Both the position numbers and the translations under genes were made by a program. 64,000 nucleotides of DNA from the NCBI RefSeq assembly GCF_036669915.1, contig NC_089316.1:6651271-6715270 (forward strand), written 5' to 3'. The DNA is from Pocillopora verrucosa. Its lineage: Eukaryota; Cnidaria; Anthozoa; Scleractinia; Pocilloporidae. Positions 1 through 11,330 of this stretch are shown in pieces (positions within the stretch are counted from its first letter, which is position 1; each line of letters starts with the position of its first letter). The notes under the pieces were generated by a model, which saw only the letters and a program-made list of their open reading frames with translations, had not been told where the DNA came from and made no database searches.

Positions 1-542
1 AGAATAAAATAAAAGTTGTCTGTACCACGAAGCTGCCTTCACTGTTTAGACTGATAGTCCTAGAGCTTTTTGAGCATGTATTCGAATATCTTATGACGAT
101 AAGCCCGCCACCCACCCCGCCACGCGCTATGCTGTTTTCACTTAGCGGTTGGTCAGCGGTCACGTTTATGAGGTAAACAAACCGATCGATTCCTGATCAC
201 CGTTCTTGTCGATCGCAAAATCAAAATATCAGTGTGATATTGCCGCGAAGATGGAGCAGTTATTCTACTTGATTCGTACTTCACCTTCGAGTCGAAGCTT
301 GGGTGGCACAGGTTATTTCTTGCGGTGGAATCGACGAGGGGAATTCGAACACTAGTTGTAGTATTTGAATTGTTGAAAGAAATGGTCGCATGGGGATTGT
401 AAGTTTAACGAACAATTTCAAATTTTGCCGCTTGAATTGAAAGTAAAGTTCATTTGAATTGCTTTCGTATGTATTTCTGACGGTTTTAGATCTACCTGCT
501 TGATTTATATCGGTTACGCTTCATGTTGACAAGTCCCTCAAA

Positions 543-576
543 ATGGCGGCCAAACTTGGAGATTGCAGAAAATTAG
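543..576 (+). other. possible short first coding exon
   Basis: An ATG in good context (AAAATGG) opens an 11-codon stretch (MAAKLGDCRKL) that ends in a strong donor, TTAG followed by GTAAGT, leaving phase 1. It has the form of a small first exon of a plus-strand gene. No following exon in matching phase was found, so the gene is unidentified. The rest of the first 1.1 kb shows nothing recognisable. Confidence 0.2.
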
Positions 577-1109
577 GTAAGTTCACGGAGTTATAAAGTT
601 CTCGTAAAGGTCGGGCCGCAAAGTTTTTTTCTGTAGTTACCTTTTCTATGGCACCTACTTCCTAGCTATGTTAGTTGGATCAGTTAAGAACGCCTCACTT
701 TTTCAAAAATTTACCTTGAATTTGATTGGTTTTGGCGTGTGTGATTTAGGCAAACCGATAAGGTGTCATTCAAGTCTTCCTGTTTCCTTGATTGACGTAT
801 GATGTTTACGAAAGTCGCCTCGATGGATAAGATAGAGTTAATAAACATGGCTGTGGTATTTGTTTTTTGCTGAGTTCCGTAGTTTTTTGTAAATTGTCCT
901 CCAAAGTTGTATGAAATTAAAGTCTTGAAAAGTGTCACGACAAGCCTTCGCTCGAGTGAAATTTAATTTCCGTAAAACTCTGAAAAATAAAGAGATCCGA
1001 TCAAACTGATTGTGGTTTTAGTACAGGTACATGAATGTCTTACAACACACGAGAAACGAGCGAAATCCGTGTCTCAAGCAAAATCGGCCGGACCGCTCTT
1101 ACAGAGACA

Positions 1110-2800
1110 CTCTCTTAAGGCGGCGCTCATTTGTAACGATGAAGTTTCGCGTAGCTAGAATGCACAGCAAGTTTCAAATCGAATGAGTTAAAACTATTAA
1201 CAAATCTTCAATCCAAAACGAAATCGAAACTGATAAAAAGTTTGCTTTCATTAGGTAAACACGAAACTACTACAAATGTTCGTTCCTTGTTAACTGAACC
1301 TTGCGTCTTCAATTTCTGTTCACTCGCTACAGTCACTGCACCTCCAATTTTCCATGTGTTCAATATATGGAGAGATTGGAGGTTCATATTCAAAAGATCG
1401 AGTCCTCTATGCTTTTTGTTACTGATACCACGAAAGCGCATAATTTCGTTTCCAAACAAACAACTCTTGGATCTTACTTTTGTCTTCACCTATAGCTAAT
1501 TACTCGATTAGAATGATCCACGAAGCCATAAGAAGCCATAAAAAGCGTACTCTGCCGCTCATCTCAAATCGCGTGTCTCGTAATTTGAAGACTGCGAGCA
1601 AGCAATTGCCATGTCTGCTTATTAAATTCATTTCTCGCCCCATCTTACCGTAAATTAAGGCCTCTACGTGTTTTCTTGCACCTCTTGACAGATATTCACT
1701 CTTACTATGCCAAGAAGACGATGTCTTAGAAATTATTCTTGACCCAAGTAGAGCGTGTTTAACTGAATAAACCAAATGCAATGACTAGATGATTAAGACG
1801 AAAGTCTAAATCGTGCTTTTTTGTTTGCGCCTTTTAGCGTCAGTTGTCATGGTTTCAAGGGTGACTCTTGAATGAATACAAAATGGTGATAAGTAATTTG
1901 GAAATGCCCCTTAAGCGAGTGGCATTGTTAGAATTTTTCCGTCTGAGTACAAGAGTACGTCAGATACACCTCGGTTTAAGTTGTATTAAATTCACTGGTT
2001 AGCTTATAAATAAAGAGCTGTTAAGCCTACCTTAATATTCAAGTTATGGGGAGAAATATCTCGATTAGTTTGAAGCAGCAAACAAGCGGCTGGGATGCTT
2101 GAACAAATATACGTCAGTATGTTTGAGGATTTAATGAAGAATCGATAATGGCGAGTGAAACGTAAGGGATTGTGCACTGCCACGACTTAAAAGGTCAGAT
2201 ACACCCTTAGCAACGGGAGAGTCCCTTTCCGGCTGAAGAACACATTTGAGCGTTGCTCAATTCAAAGCCAGGTGAGAAGTTACCCTAAACATGAGCTGAC
2301 TTTGGATATTTTACGGTGCAAAGATAGAAATGAACTGACGAGAACAAAATTTAAAATGTTACGAGGATTTAATAAAGTGTAGGAATGATACGGCAAATGA
2401 AACATGAGAGATTTCGTATTGCCACGACTTAAAAAGGTCAGATACACCCCCAGCAACGGGGAAAGTCCCTTTCTGAAGAACACATTCGAGCCTTGCACCA
2501 TTCAAAGCCAGGTGAGAAAGTTACACAAGACATGAGCTGACTTTGAATATCTTACGGTGCTAAGATAGAATGAATTGAAGAACACAAACTTAAAAATGCT
2601 ACAAATACCAAGAAAATAAACTGAATTAGAAAAGTAAAAGGATCCCGTTCAGACAATGACGTCATATTCGAATTAATCCGATACACTAACGACTGTATCA
2701 TGTTCCGATCTGACAAAAACAAGTAACCGCTTTCAAAGTCACATGAGTTGAGGGACAGACGATGTCTTAGGTTCACACATTGGGACATACAAATTCAAAC
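1110..2800 (+). pseudogene. old copy of the 5' region of the MIB-ZZ-ankyrin gene
   Basis: Long stretches match the sequence upstream of the MIB gene at 25.36-26.42 kb. Examples are the 'aaggcggc.ctcatttg' block at about 1117 against 25370, and the 'caatgacgtcatattcgaatt' block at about 2654 against 26155. They also match, more weakly, the duplicated block at 13.06-16.02 kb. The MIB/HERC2 coding exon itself is not present here. Within it, the piece starting 'tggcgagtgaaac' at about 2148 is in the same place as in the other copies. I read this as a decayed segmental copy with no surviving coding function. A shared transposon inside the promoter regions is the alternative explanation. Confidence 0.5.
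2152..2630 (+). repeat. two tandem units of about 241 bp
   Basis: The block 'ccacgactt.aaaaggtcag' occurs at 2180 and again at 2421. The following sequence (gcaacggg, gtccctttc, attcaaagccaggtgag, catgagctgacttt) repeats in order. The single-copy equivalent is at about 25.94-26.14 kb, so the duplication is specific to this module. Confidence 0.75.
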
Positions 2801-3001
2801 GCGTAGAGGAACGGTCATTCTTTATTGCTGGGGGTGGGGGGGGGGAGGTAAGTGAGGTCGGAGGGAGATTTCGTTTGCGTCATTAAAAAGTGCAGATTCA
2901 TACTAATAAAATATTAGATTCACGAAAATATATTACTTATCGTTTGCGTGAAATTTATCATTTTTACGTTTGTTTGTCAGACGGTAACTACTTAATAGGT
3001 G

Positions 3002-3145
3002 ATGTACATTCAGCCTGGGCGGCCTGCGTTTACAGGACCACAGGGAGGCTTGGTTATCATTCAGTCAACTGGTGCAGTTACAACTGCAACACACGGTTAC
3101 GAAGAAGAGCGCCAGCTATCTGTTTACATTCCACTGCAACTACAC
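3002..3145 (+). CDS. candidate coding exon, unknown protein
   Basis: This is an open frame of exactly 48 codons running from an ATG to a donor (ACAC then GTGAGT). It is preceded by possible acceptors at 2978 (TTGTCAG) and 2998 (TTAATAG). The translation is rich in Gly, Pro, Gln, Val and Thr (it begins MYIQPGRPAFTG and contains GYEEERQLSVYIP) and reads like real protein rather than chance. A stop lies directly upstream in this frame, so the ATG would have to be the start. I do not recognise the family. A second frame is also open through the same stretch, which weakens the call. Confidence 0.3.
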
Positions 3146-3239
3146 GTGAGTTGTATCTTGAAGAGGATTGAGGTTTTTTTTTCTCATCGTTATTGTCAAT
3201 AATAATGATTTATCCTTTTTCAAAAAAAATATATCTATA

Positions 3240-3465
3240 TGTTATGCTACCCCACCCATGGTAGGATGCCTGTCCGGTAGCTGCCGGTATCTTATCAGGT
3301 TGTCCTGACACTTCTCTATTAACCATTCACACTCTTGCGTGGGGAAAAGTTTGGTGAGAGTCACTATCTGGCCAAGACCCAAAAAATGACCCAGGCAGGG
3401 CTGAAACCCAGGCCTTTTGATCAAAAGTCCAGCGCACTGCTCATTTGGCCACTGGATTCCTCTTC
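3240..3465 (-). repeat. tRNA-derived SINE
   Basis: Read on the minus strand from about 3460, the sequence has a tRNA-like head. An A-box-like stretch (TGGCCAAATGAGCAG) is followed about 35 bases later by a B-box-like stretch (GGGTTTCAGCCC). An unrelated body then runs to about 3240. This is the layout of a tRNA-derived SINE. The B box is imperfect, so a functional tRNA is not supported. Confidence 0.6.
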
Positions 3466-3469
3466 TTAG

Positions 3470-4860
3470 TTATTATAGTTTGATACCTTATTAAGGAAAT
3501 ACGTACTGTGTAGCAAATTAGACATATTATTAAAGCAAGGTAAGAGTAAAAAAAAGAACATGAAAAAAATAAAATTTACTAAGCCGCCACGCCGCTGCAA
3601 ATCTGACTGTCAGTCAGTTCCAAATAGGCTTCTCCTCCCTTGAAGGACTTCCCCCCTCGCTCGAATTAAGAAACCCTTGAAATAATTCAGCACCCTCTCC
3701 CCTCCCCCCCCCCCCCTTTCTTAATGATAATTGGACGGCGTGGAGGGCTACAGGGTCTGATATCGTCGTCACGTTTCCAAAATCAATCAGACGCGCAACT
3801 TGGATTTTAGAGAAAAATGACATAACATGAGGTCTAATTACACTACTTTATTTCATCCATTTTGAAAGCGCAAAATTAATTACCCAGATACAGCATTAAA
3901 GTCAACACAAATATTCTATTGATCCAGCACTGTGCACAATTTTAACAAATATGGCTTCCTTGCCTCTCAGTTTCCTGTAGTTTGATCAATTACTTTTTCA
4001 TACCGCCCCAGCTAGAATTTTTTAGCTAGATATAACCTTATTTCTCGTAATCGGTAACCGTTGTAAGAATATTGTCCATGCTTGTTTGGGAGTTGAGTGA
4101 GGGTGTTTATAGTGTAGTAAATGCTGCAGTAAAGAGCACAAGGATTAAAATTGAATACCAGGCGGAAAGAGGCGGTTCAGTCTTCTTAGATAAAACAGAA
4201 AGTATCTCTTTTCTGAGCTGTCACTTTAGAAACTTTGACGTCAAAAAGTGGTAGTCCAGTTTATCCTTTCCGTAAAGTGTGAAAATATTTAGCCTCTTTT
4301 GTCTCACAAGAACTGAGAAGATTTGAAGTGGCTTATTCAAATTTTTTTAAGAAAATAATCTTTTGTTAGAATCCTCATTTGCCACGTTACAAATACCCTT
4401 AGATAAAATCTAAGTCGATTGATGTGTCATTGCATATATTTACGTTGAAATATTTTGCACAAAAGACAAGTGCAAAACCACAAGCATTTCATTTAGCCGC
4501 TCATTTGCTGCGGTTCTGTCTTAAACGATGTTTTGTTAAAAATGTCACAACATGAGGCAAATCATAAATTTGCATTCACCGGTCAAAGTTAAAAAAAAAA
4601 CCGTCAACGCAGCAACGCAGAACTAGAATTACTTGTGCCATATCCACTGAATTCGAACTTTCTTGGTGCTTAAATGCGCTCAAATTCACAAGCTTTTCCG
4701 AAATTGTGTGATGGCACTGACTGTTCGTAAAACAAAAACTATGTATTGAAAAAATCTACGTTTCCAGTATGCGGGATGAGTTAACAACATTTTCCTCAAT
4801 GAACCTTAAACCACGTTCTGCCTCTTTTAGCGCATTTTAAAATCGACTGACTTTGAGTCG
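3470..4860. other. no recognisable gene
   Basis: AT-rich sequence with a C-run at about 3704-3718 and short unconvincing open frames. No domain, splice-consistent exon or clear repeat was seen. Confidence 0.4.
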
Positions 4861-4869
4861 ATTAAATGT

Positions 4870-5100
4870 CTGAGCCCTTTAAGGGTGAGCTTCTCTTAGA
4901 TTTGAGAAATTCCTCGATTTCTGCTTCTTCGTTCATGCCAGCCACGTCAGCTGCATTTTTTCCGATCCACTTTCAAATTGACATCAGCGTTGAGTTCAAC
5001 TAGCTTTTTTACAACTTGAATGGATCCATACATCGCTGCTAAATGCAGTGGAGTGTAACCCTCTCCATCGCGGGCATTTAGGTCGGCATAAAAATAAAAA
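4870..5100 (-). pseudogene. frameshifted ankyrin tail of a HEPN-ankyrin gene copy
   Basis: On the minus strand this encodes an ankyrin repeat (DGEGYTPLHLAAMYG, then NADVNLKVD) nearly identical to the last repeat of the intact gene at 17963-23891. After 'KVD' the frame breaks: one extra base at about 4964 shifts into a stop. Removing it in thought restores homology to the intact tail (a stretch like AADLARMNEE, then a KSKRS-type end). Upstream of about 5100 homology to the long terminal exon stops abruptly. It is the orphaned 3' end of the left-hand HEPN gene copy (10.2-12.1 kb). A sequencing error could mimic the frameshift but not the truncation. Confidence 0.8.
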
Positions 5101-5149
5101 CTGTACCGATTTATTGTGCAATTGACAATCTTCGTTTCCACCAAATTTT

Positions 5150-6710
5150 AAGTGAGAAATAATATCATAGTGACATATCATTTGATTATGCAATATCATA
5201 GTATTTAGTGTTGCGTGCAATGAAATCTTTATTAGACTGATGGGAAATGCTATGAATACATGGACACTCTGTGTCACTCAACAAAATAAGTTATGACAAT
5301 AAATACTGGAGGAAAATTTAGTAACAAATAAATCCTAATATCAAACTTTATAAGGCGAACTCTCGATCTCGTACACACAGCACCCTATTGGGAGGGGTGA
5401 ACAGCCATTAGAAGCGAAAAGCCTACTACTTACTAGTGCAAAGGATATCTCTCATAATGTAAACAAGAAGGCAAAAGTATCGCAAGTAAAAAGCGATTTA
5501 ATTTCAAGAGAGAAACACCAGGGTCTTATCAAACTAAATTTCGCAAATAATTCGTTGAGAAAAGTTGTACGAACTATATAGGACCTATCTACAATAAATA
5601 AGCGAAAGGATTTACTATTTCAGAAGATATTACCACACCGGAATTGGTCTTTATACGATCTCCAGTATGCAAACAATACAAAATTGATATGGATAGAATA
5701 AATTATTACTTGAATAAATTGTGCATCGAAAATCCTTGCGTCCTTTAACAATTCAGTATAAATTGTGACTGCTCAGAAACGAAATCCTTTCCACTTCCCG
5801 TTTCACCTAAGAAGATTTAATTATTTCTTCTCGCCTAATATTTACTAAACTCATTACTAAAATAGAACTTACTACACTATAATCACTCTCACGCAAGTTC
5901 AAAATAATCACGAACCATATGCTAAGGATTGTTACTACGAACGAAAACAAAGAGTATCTTTAGGGCGGTAAAAGATTCGTCTCAGGTCCTTGACACATAC
6001 ACACGGACGTTGACGCTAGGAAACAACAATTCACAGTGTCATACGCTGTGTCGGTAGAAAAGTAAGAAAAAAAGGAAACATATGTTGGTCAGGTAGCGTT
6101 GGGCAATCTCAACAGTAAACGACTGCCAGTAGAACTTGTTGAAATTTAGTAACCATTACGAGTTGTAGTCAAACTAAAAAATGTTGCGTTACAACCTTTT
6201 CAGTCTTAAGTGCCAGTTAGCCAGCTAACATTATGAGCAGGCGGGGGTTCACTTGAAGGATTGGGGCGAGGAGACGGCTGACGATTCAGACTAAGTGACA
6301 AAGGGGAAAAGGGACTGAGTGGGTCTCTATAACTGAGCTTGGTCGACCCCGCTGACTATTCAGAGACAACCAAAAAAACCACCATGCTTATTTTCAAGTT
6401 TAGCTCGAACTGAAAGCAAAATAGAAGTTTTTTTACATCGTTGCTGACTAAATACTAGGCATTAATATTTAGTACAGCAGGTAAAAATAATTGTGAGAGA
6501 TAAGCTGGAACTTCAATGTTAGAGATCTTCATGTCCTTTCAAGCTGTGTTTATTACAAGCTAGGTCACTGAGTTATGTTCTTGAACATGACACTCCTCTA
6601 ACATGGTCTCTCTCTTGTACCCAGGAGTACAAATATGTACTAGGTGCTCTATGCATTTTAAGCCTCTGACACTAGTACTAGTTGAATGATCATCTAACAT
6701 TCCTTGCCTT
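5150..6710. other. no recognisable gene
   Basis: The ankyrin exons expected here by comparison with the 18-24 kb gene are absent. No domain, long open frame or obvious repeat was seen. Confidence 0.4.
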
Positions 6711-6921
6711 CTTAACCCTCTCACTCCCAGACCTTATTAGAAATTCTCCTTGCTGTTTGCTATACAATTCTCAGGATGTTACTTAAGAAATTTGGTATTG
6801 GATCAAAAAATAATCCTTTAAATGATACTTTTTTCTTTATTCTCATGACTTGTCTACTTGATACTGCGTTGATATTGTAAGGAGAAATTCTGTGTTGGTC
6901 ACTTTTGGGACTTAAGGGGTA
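6711..6921. repeat. TIR repeat family 'TTAACCCTTTAACTCC', copy 1
   Basis: Begins near 'cttaaccctctcactccc' and ends near 'gggacttaaggggt', inverted versions of one another. Internal phrases (tctccttacaatatc, ctcatgac, tgatccaatacc types) recur in the copies at about 8.77, 35.3, 36.4 and 54.6 kb. The size of about 200 bp and the inverted ends fit a non-autonomous DNA element (MITE). Confidence 0.6.
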
Positions 6922-6942
6922 GATAGTCTAATTGTGGCATAT

Positions 6943-8208
6943 CTAGCAAAAGATTCTACCAAGCAATTCATGAAAGTGTCTGCGAATAGTACGAACCACT
7001 CTTCTTAGGGTGTTGCCACAAAGAGCAGTAAAGCAGCAGATTAATGCAATAAGAGCCGTGAAAAACAAAAAAAAAGCACAAAGAAGATGGTAGAAACATA
7101 ACCCAGATCCAACAGCAGCTATATGCCTCTCACTCTTAGAGTAACAAAAGGCTTTGAAAAAAACGAAAAAGTAAGTCTCGCAGGTAAGGATATGAGTGTA
7201 TTCAACCATAGCAGTACGGTTGTAATGAAACATGAGTACAGATAGCGCAAAAGCTATGATGGCCAAGCTCGTGCAAATGCCAATCTGCATAAAAGGCAAA
7301 AAAGAAAAAATCAAGGTTACTCTAATTAAAGGAACTCAATGCTAAACTTTTGTTGTCAAGATAATAATAAAACATAAATAAATTAAAATAATAACAATAA
7401 TAATAATAATTATTATAATGATAATGATAAAAATAATGATAATAATATCAATAATAATAAACAGTTATTAGGCAGTATTTCACAAGTCTCAATGCATTTA
7501 TAAATTATGAAATTATGAATTCAAACAAGTTGGAAATAAACATTTTGATAGTAATTATTGGTGAACACAAACATAGCACTGGTTATTTACACCAGGTCTA
7601 AACCAAACCACAATTTTACCCAATAAGTGGGACTCAGGCTCTCTCCTTAAGAGGGTCAGTTTAATTAAATAGATGTCGTTCCACTGTTTGCTTTCTGCCC
7701 TCTTGCCACTGTTTACAAAAATAAATATTCAAATACAAGGTCCAACAAAATTGAGGTTGTTAGGATGCGGTTTTCTCAGACAATGGCTGTTTGAATAACC
7801 AGCTCATAATAGTTAAGAACCCCAACTGGTAGGAGGCAGACCAGTTGGCTATAAATTATACTAAGTGCAGCCAAGGAAACACAAGAAACCCGATTACAAA
7901 TCTAGTATGTAGCAAGGCAAAGGACTTAAAACCCAGGATCACAAGATTACACTCAGCCACTCCCACCTCCCAGTATGTTCTGCTATTTGATTTCTCTAAA
8001 AAATTACCCTAAAAATTGTTTTTTATTCTCAGTCTGTAAACTCATTAAAGATGATCTTATGTTCTGGTTGATGAGTGCATTGCTTTATCAATATAAACCA
8101 CTAGCATTATCAAACACTCAAAATTTACATGCATAGGGGTGTACACATCTTTAAACTTACCCAAAACCCATAAGGAGTTGAATCATCCTTGGCACCAATG
8201 ATATGACT
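6943..8208 (-). CDS. candidate multipass membrane protein, 3' exons
   Basis: Two minus-strand exons join in phase. The first is 8208-8161 (48 nt; GAKDDSTPYGFW), flanked by a CACAG acceptor and a GTAAGT donor. The second is 7284-6943 (113 codons plus stop), with a pyrimidine-rich TTATGCAG acceptor. The second exon has three hydrophobic stretches: about residues 1-22 (starts IGICTSLAIIAFALSV), a weaker one around FFVFFKAFC, and a long one (YHLLCAFFLFFTALIALIC). A basic tail (RRVVRTIRRH) follows. This suggests a tetraspan-like or truncated receptor-like protein, but I do not recognise the family. Upstream exons were not found. It lies between the left HEPN plus coiled-coil exons and the orphan ankyrin tail on the same strand, so it could be an unrelated insertion or a new 3' end for that gene. 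Confidence 0.5.
7365..7462. repeat. AAT/ATG-type microsatellite
   Basis: Imperfect run of ataataata and taatgataa units inside the intron of the membrane-protein candidate. Confidence 0.8.
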
Positions 8209-8414
8209 CTGTGGAAAAGGATAAAAATATAACTATACTGATAAATTCAAAATATGTTTGAAATTATTTTCTCCACACACAAAAAAATCAAGTAAGTACA
8301 AATAAGTTCAAGTAAAAACATCAGTTGATTAACATTTAGGTGTTGGTCATAGCTAATTGACACCAAACTTCTCAGACTGTGGATATATGAAAATCATTTA
8401 CGTGAACTTCAGTT

Positions 8415-8485
8415 TAAGAAATGAATATGAAAGTGATCTTTGCAGTAATGAACACTACTTAAGCAGCAGAGAAAATGAGGTCTAA
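8415..8485. repeat. SINE fragment
   Basis: The stretch 'gaaagtgatctttgcagtaa' followed by 'tgaacactacttaagcag' matches the SINE at 55.14-55.26 kb. Only the tRNA-distal part is present. Confidence 0.6.
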
Positions 8486-8762
8486 AAATTTTGTATAACT
8501 CAACCAATTTTCATTTCCCTTGGGAGTTTCAGTTATCAGGGTTCTACTGTGATCAGAGAGAGACAGCATAAATCCATCTACATGAAGCTTAATAATGAAG
8601 TTATCCTTTTCCTACATTGTTTTTCAGTAATTACCTTCCATGTTTCTGTCAATTAATAAAACCATGAAACCTTTGGCTTTCATAAAATTCATTCTTGTGG
8701 AGAAGCCATGTGGCAACTGCCAAGCTATAGATTACAGTAACTTTCAAACTTTTACCATTTAA

Positions 8763-8953
8763 AAAACTTCTATGATCCCATGAGTTACCAATTAAGACAG
8801 AATATCGAGCAGACAAGTGATGAGTATAGAGAAAAATATCAATTAGATGTTTACAAGTTGATCCAATACCAAATCATCCTAAAAGCATCGTAAGAATTGT
8901 ATAGGAGACAGTGAGGAGAAATACCCATGAGAACTCCGAGTGAGAGGGATATA
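8763..8953. repeat. TIR repeat family, copy 2
   Basis: Shares 'agacagaat', 'gacaagtgatgag', 'aaatatcaattag' and 'ttgatccaataccaaat' with the 36.4-kb copy. The ends are degenerate. Confidence 0.55.
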
Positions 8954-9713
8954 TGTGCTAGTCTGCTGTAACTAAACCAAATGTTCCAATTGTATCTTGG
9001 CATGTATGTACTCAAATTGTGGCAGCTCTTATCACAAACAGTGGTGGAACTATAAGCTTGTGATTTTCATTGTAAAAACCAACTTCTTTAAACGAGTTTG
9101 ATTTCATTAAAATTGGAAAATTAAAAAGGTATCTGCACAATGTTTTCTCATTTAAACCATGATGCTCCATGAGCATCTTACTGCAAGGATTAGGCATAGA
9201 AAATATGTATATCAGGTGCTCGTCAATGTCACTGAGAGATCAAGAAATTTGGCATATGCAGATTTATAATTTCCTCATGGCGTAAATAACACCACAGGAG
9301 TGATCATATCTATAGAGACGAATTGTGCGTAAATAATAAGCCGCAATACAAGCACTAACGATCGATGTTTTGCGCTAGCTATTTCTACTAATCACAAACG
9401 ATTAGTGGCAACACTGATGCTTGACATTATTACAATTTCTGCATTTTTTAAATAGCGCAAGCCACAAAGGTTTAACACTATCGATTGACACTAAAACATA
9501 TGATTGATATTTAGCGCTATGGATCTGCTTCAGAACACCAGCAATTTATAATTGGCGCTTTTAATTCACAGGAACTTTTTGCAATTCCCATTCTGTGATT
9601 AAGGTGGGTTGTTTCAGGGTTTTCATTGGGTTCTCTCTGGGAAATTCCCAGAATGGGACAGTGATACCAAAACCATGAATGGGACACAAAATTCCCAGAG
9701 ATTTCCCTCAAAA

Positions 9714-9909
9714 GGGGTTTTTATGTCCCAGCAATTTCCATAACATGAGGTTTTCCTTTCCCAGTGATATCCCTGCCATGGGGTTTTAATGCCCCAGTGA
9801 TATCCTTGTCATGGGGTTTTCATGTCCTAGTGATATCCCTGCCATGAAGTTTTCATGTCCCAGTGATATCCCTGCCATGGGGTTTTCATGTCCCAGTGAT
9901 ATCCCTGCC
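9714..9909. repeat. 33-bp minisatellite, about six units
   Basis: Units follow the pattern 'ggggttttcatgtccc' then 'agtgatatccctgccat', each 33 bp. Six successive units can be read. More degenerate copies extend back to about 9610. Because 33 is a multiple of three, the minus strand stays partly open across several units, but a stop appears in one unit. Confidence 0.85.
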
Positions 9910-10554
9910 GAACCATTTTTGTTTCCCTTGAAATTTCGAGTTAGTGCGGTTCTATTGTAGTGTGTAGAACGAGTTCCTGTGATTTGAGGATTAGGTCACC
10001 ACACTGTCTCAAAATTAGCCGATATTCGATCCAGCTCTGTAAATGCAACTCAACCATCAAAGAACCTGGTAATAGCGAGTCATCTTAAAAAAGGGAATTT
10101 GTGGTACGGAAAACGTGGCGTCCTTTTATTTTCTAACCGAATGTCAATTCAATTCAATTCAATTCATTCTAACCGAATGTCGATTCAAGATGTAATTTAC
10201 TGTGTATAAATAGATGTTGTTGTTGACGAATTTACCCTTTAGCCCACTTATACCTAAATCTTTAAATTCGTCAAATCTTGACAAAATTACCTCGACAGCG
10301 TCGGACAGCTTCTGCATCAATCTCTTTATCTCTTCCCTTGTTGGCTTATCTTCCAATTTTTCTTGGATGTCTTTAAGTCGATCAATTTGAAACTGTGCCA
10401 TCAGGTCTTTCACATCTTTCTTACCAGTCGTTTGCAAACCTTAAAGAATGTGTAAATGGACAAAAAATATAAACAATGAGATCCATGAACGAATAAATAG
10501 GGCCATGAATAAACGATCAAAAAAATGAATAAAAGAACGAATAAATGGACATTA

Positions 10555-10839
10555 TCATGTAAAGTACAGTGTTATACTAGGATTTCCAGCCCTGAGAAAA
10601 GCCGTAAAAAACACAAGTGAAAAAATACGATATTTTTTCACATGTGTTTCGTGAAAAAGATTGATATCGCCAATCAGCTGCTGATACGTCTTCGCCTTTT
10701 GCGCCACTCCGTCAGGTTGATGAATGAACGGCAAAGCCTTCACCATTCTCAATCGAAAGTCGTTTTTCGGAATATTTCCGGATTGTAGCTTCAAAAAAAT
10801 TATGAAAAATCCGTATCGCTTACCGACAGTGACGTTCAT
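10555..10839 (-). other. coding-looking open frame, unknown
   Basis: A minus-strand open frame lies in the intron between the two HEPN-copy exons. Its translation has protein-like stretches (RMVKALPFIHQPDG, KTYQQLIGDINLFHE) and possible splice sites: an acceptor after 'tttttttgaag' and a donor at 'cacatgtgaaa'. The family is not recognised. It could be a lost exon of another gene or a relic of a retrocopy. Confidence 0.2.
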
Positions 10840-10904
10840 AGAAGGGGAAGAAAACCAAAATACGAAGAGAAAAACCGAAAGTTACGTATTCAGTGGCTTT
10901 GATT

Positions 10905-11012
10905 ATGGCATCTCTCGCGGTTGAGAGCGACAATCGACAACTGGAAGATTTGCTGCAGGCCTATTTTGGCCGTGTACCTGAAAGATTTCTTCTGTCGGCA
11001 AGGATCAATTAA
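10905..11012 (+). CDS. 35-codon small open frame, unknown
   Basis: A complete ATG-to-stop frame begins MASLAVESDNRQLEDLLQAY. Its context is reasonable (gattATGG) and its composition is plausible for a folded amphipathic peptide. It lies back to back with the minus-strand open frame at 10839. No downstream splice site was identified, so it is either a short ORF or the relic of a first exon. Confidence 0.2.
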   Translation: MASLAVESDNRQLEDLLQAYFGRVPERFLLSARIN

Positions 11013-11197
11013 ATAACTGAGAATTTTGGGCCCATCTGAAAACATGAGTCGAATCACCACAAAAACAAACGCATGTTTTCACCTTTCAATGCGCCAACGC
11101 ACTTTACGATTTTTACTCGGGGTTGTGGATCCTTTCATTTTCATTCATTATTAAAGTCGACTTTTTTTTTCAGTAAAGGGCTATTGTGTTTATACGA

Positions 11198-11330
11198 TAA
11201 ACAAAATAATATATGGCTGCTTGAAGATATGAAATTTCTCTTCTCGTGTTCAACTCGACATCTAACTTCGAGTTAGACACTCGAAGAGAAATTCCATATC
11301 TACGAGCGCCCATGTATTATTCTCCATATA
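11198..11330. repeat. foldback element (MITE-like)
   Basis: Left arm 'agatatgaaatttctcttct' (from 11225) pairs with right arm 'agaagagaaattccatatct' type sequence ending at about 11301. Weaker pairing extends outwards (aataatatatggctgc against gcgcccatgtattatt). It forms a near-complete hairpin in the intron. Confidence 0.75.

Noticed and set aside
6943..7284. Adhesion-GPCR transmembrane domain
   Set aside because: The hydrophobic pattern is loosely similar (YHLLCAFFLFF), but there are too few segments, no GPS motif and no further exons to support it.
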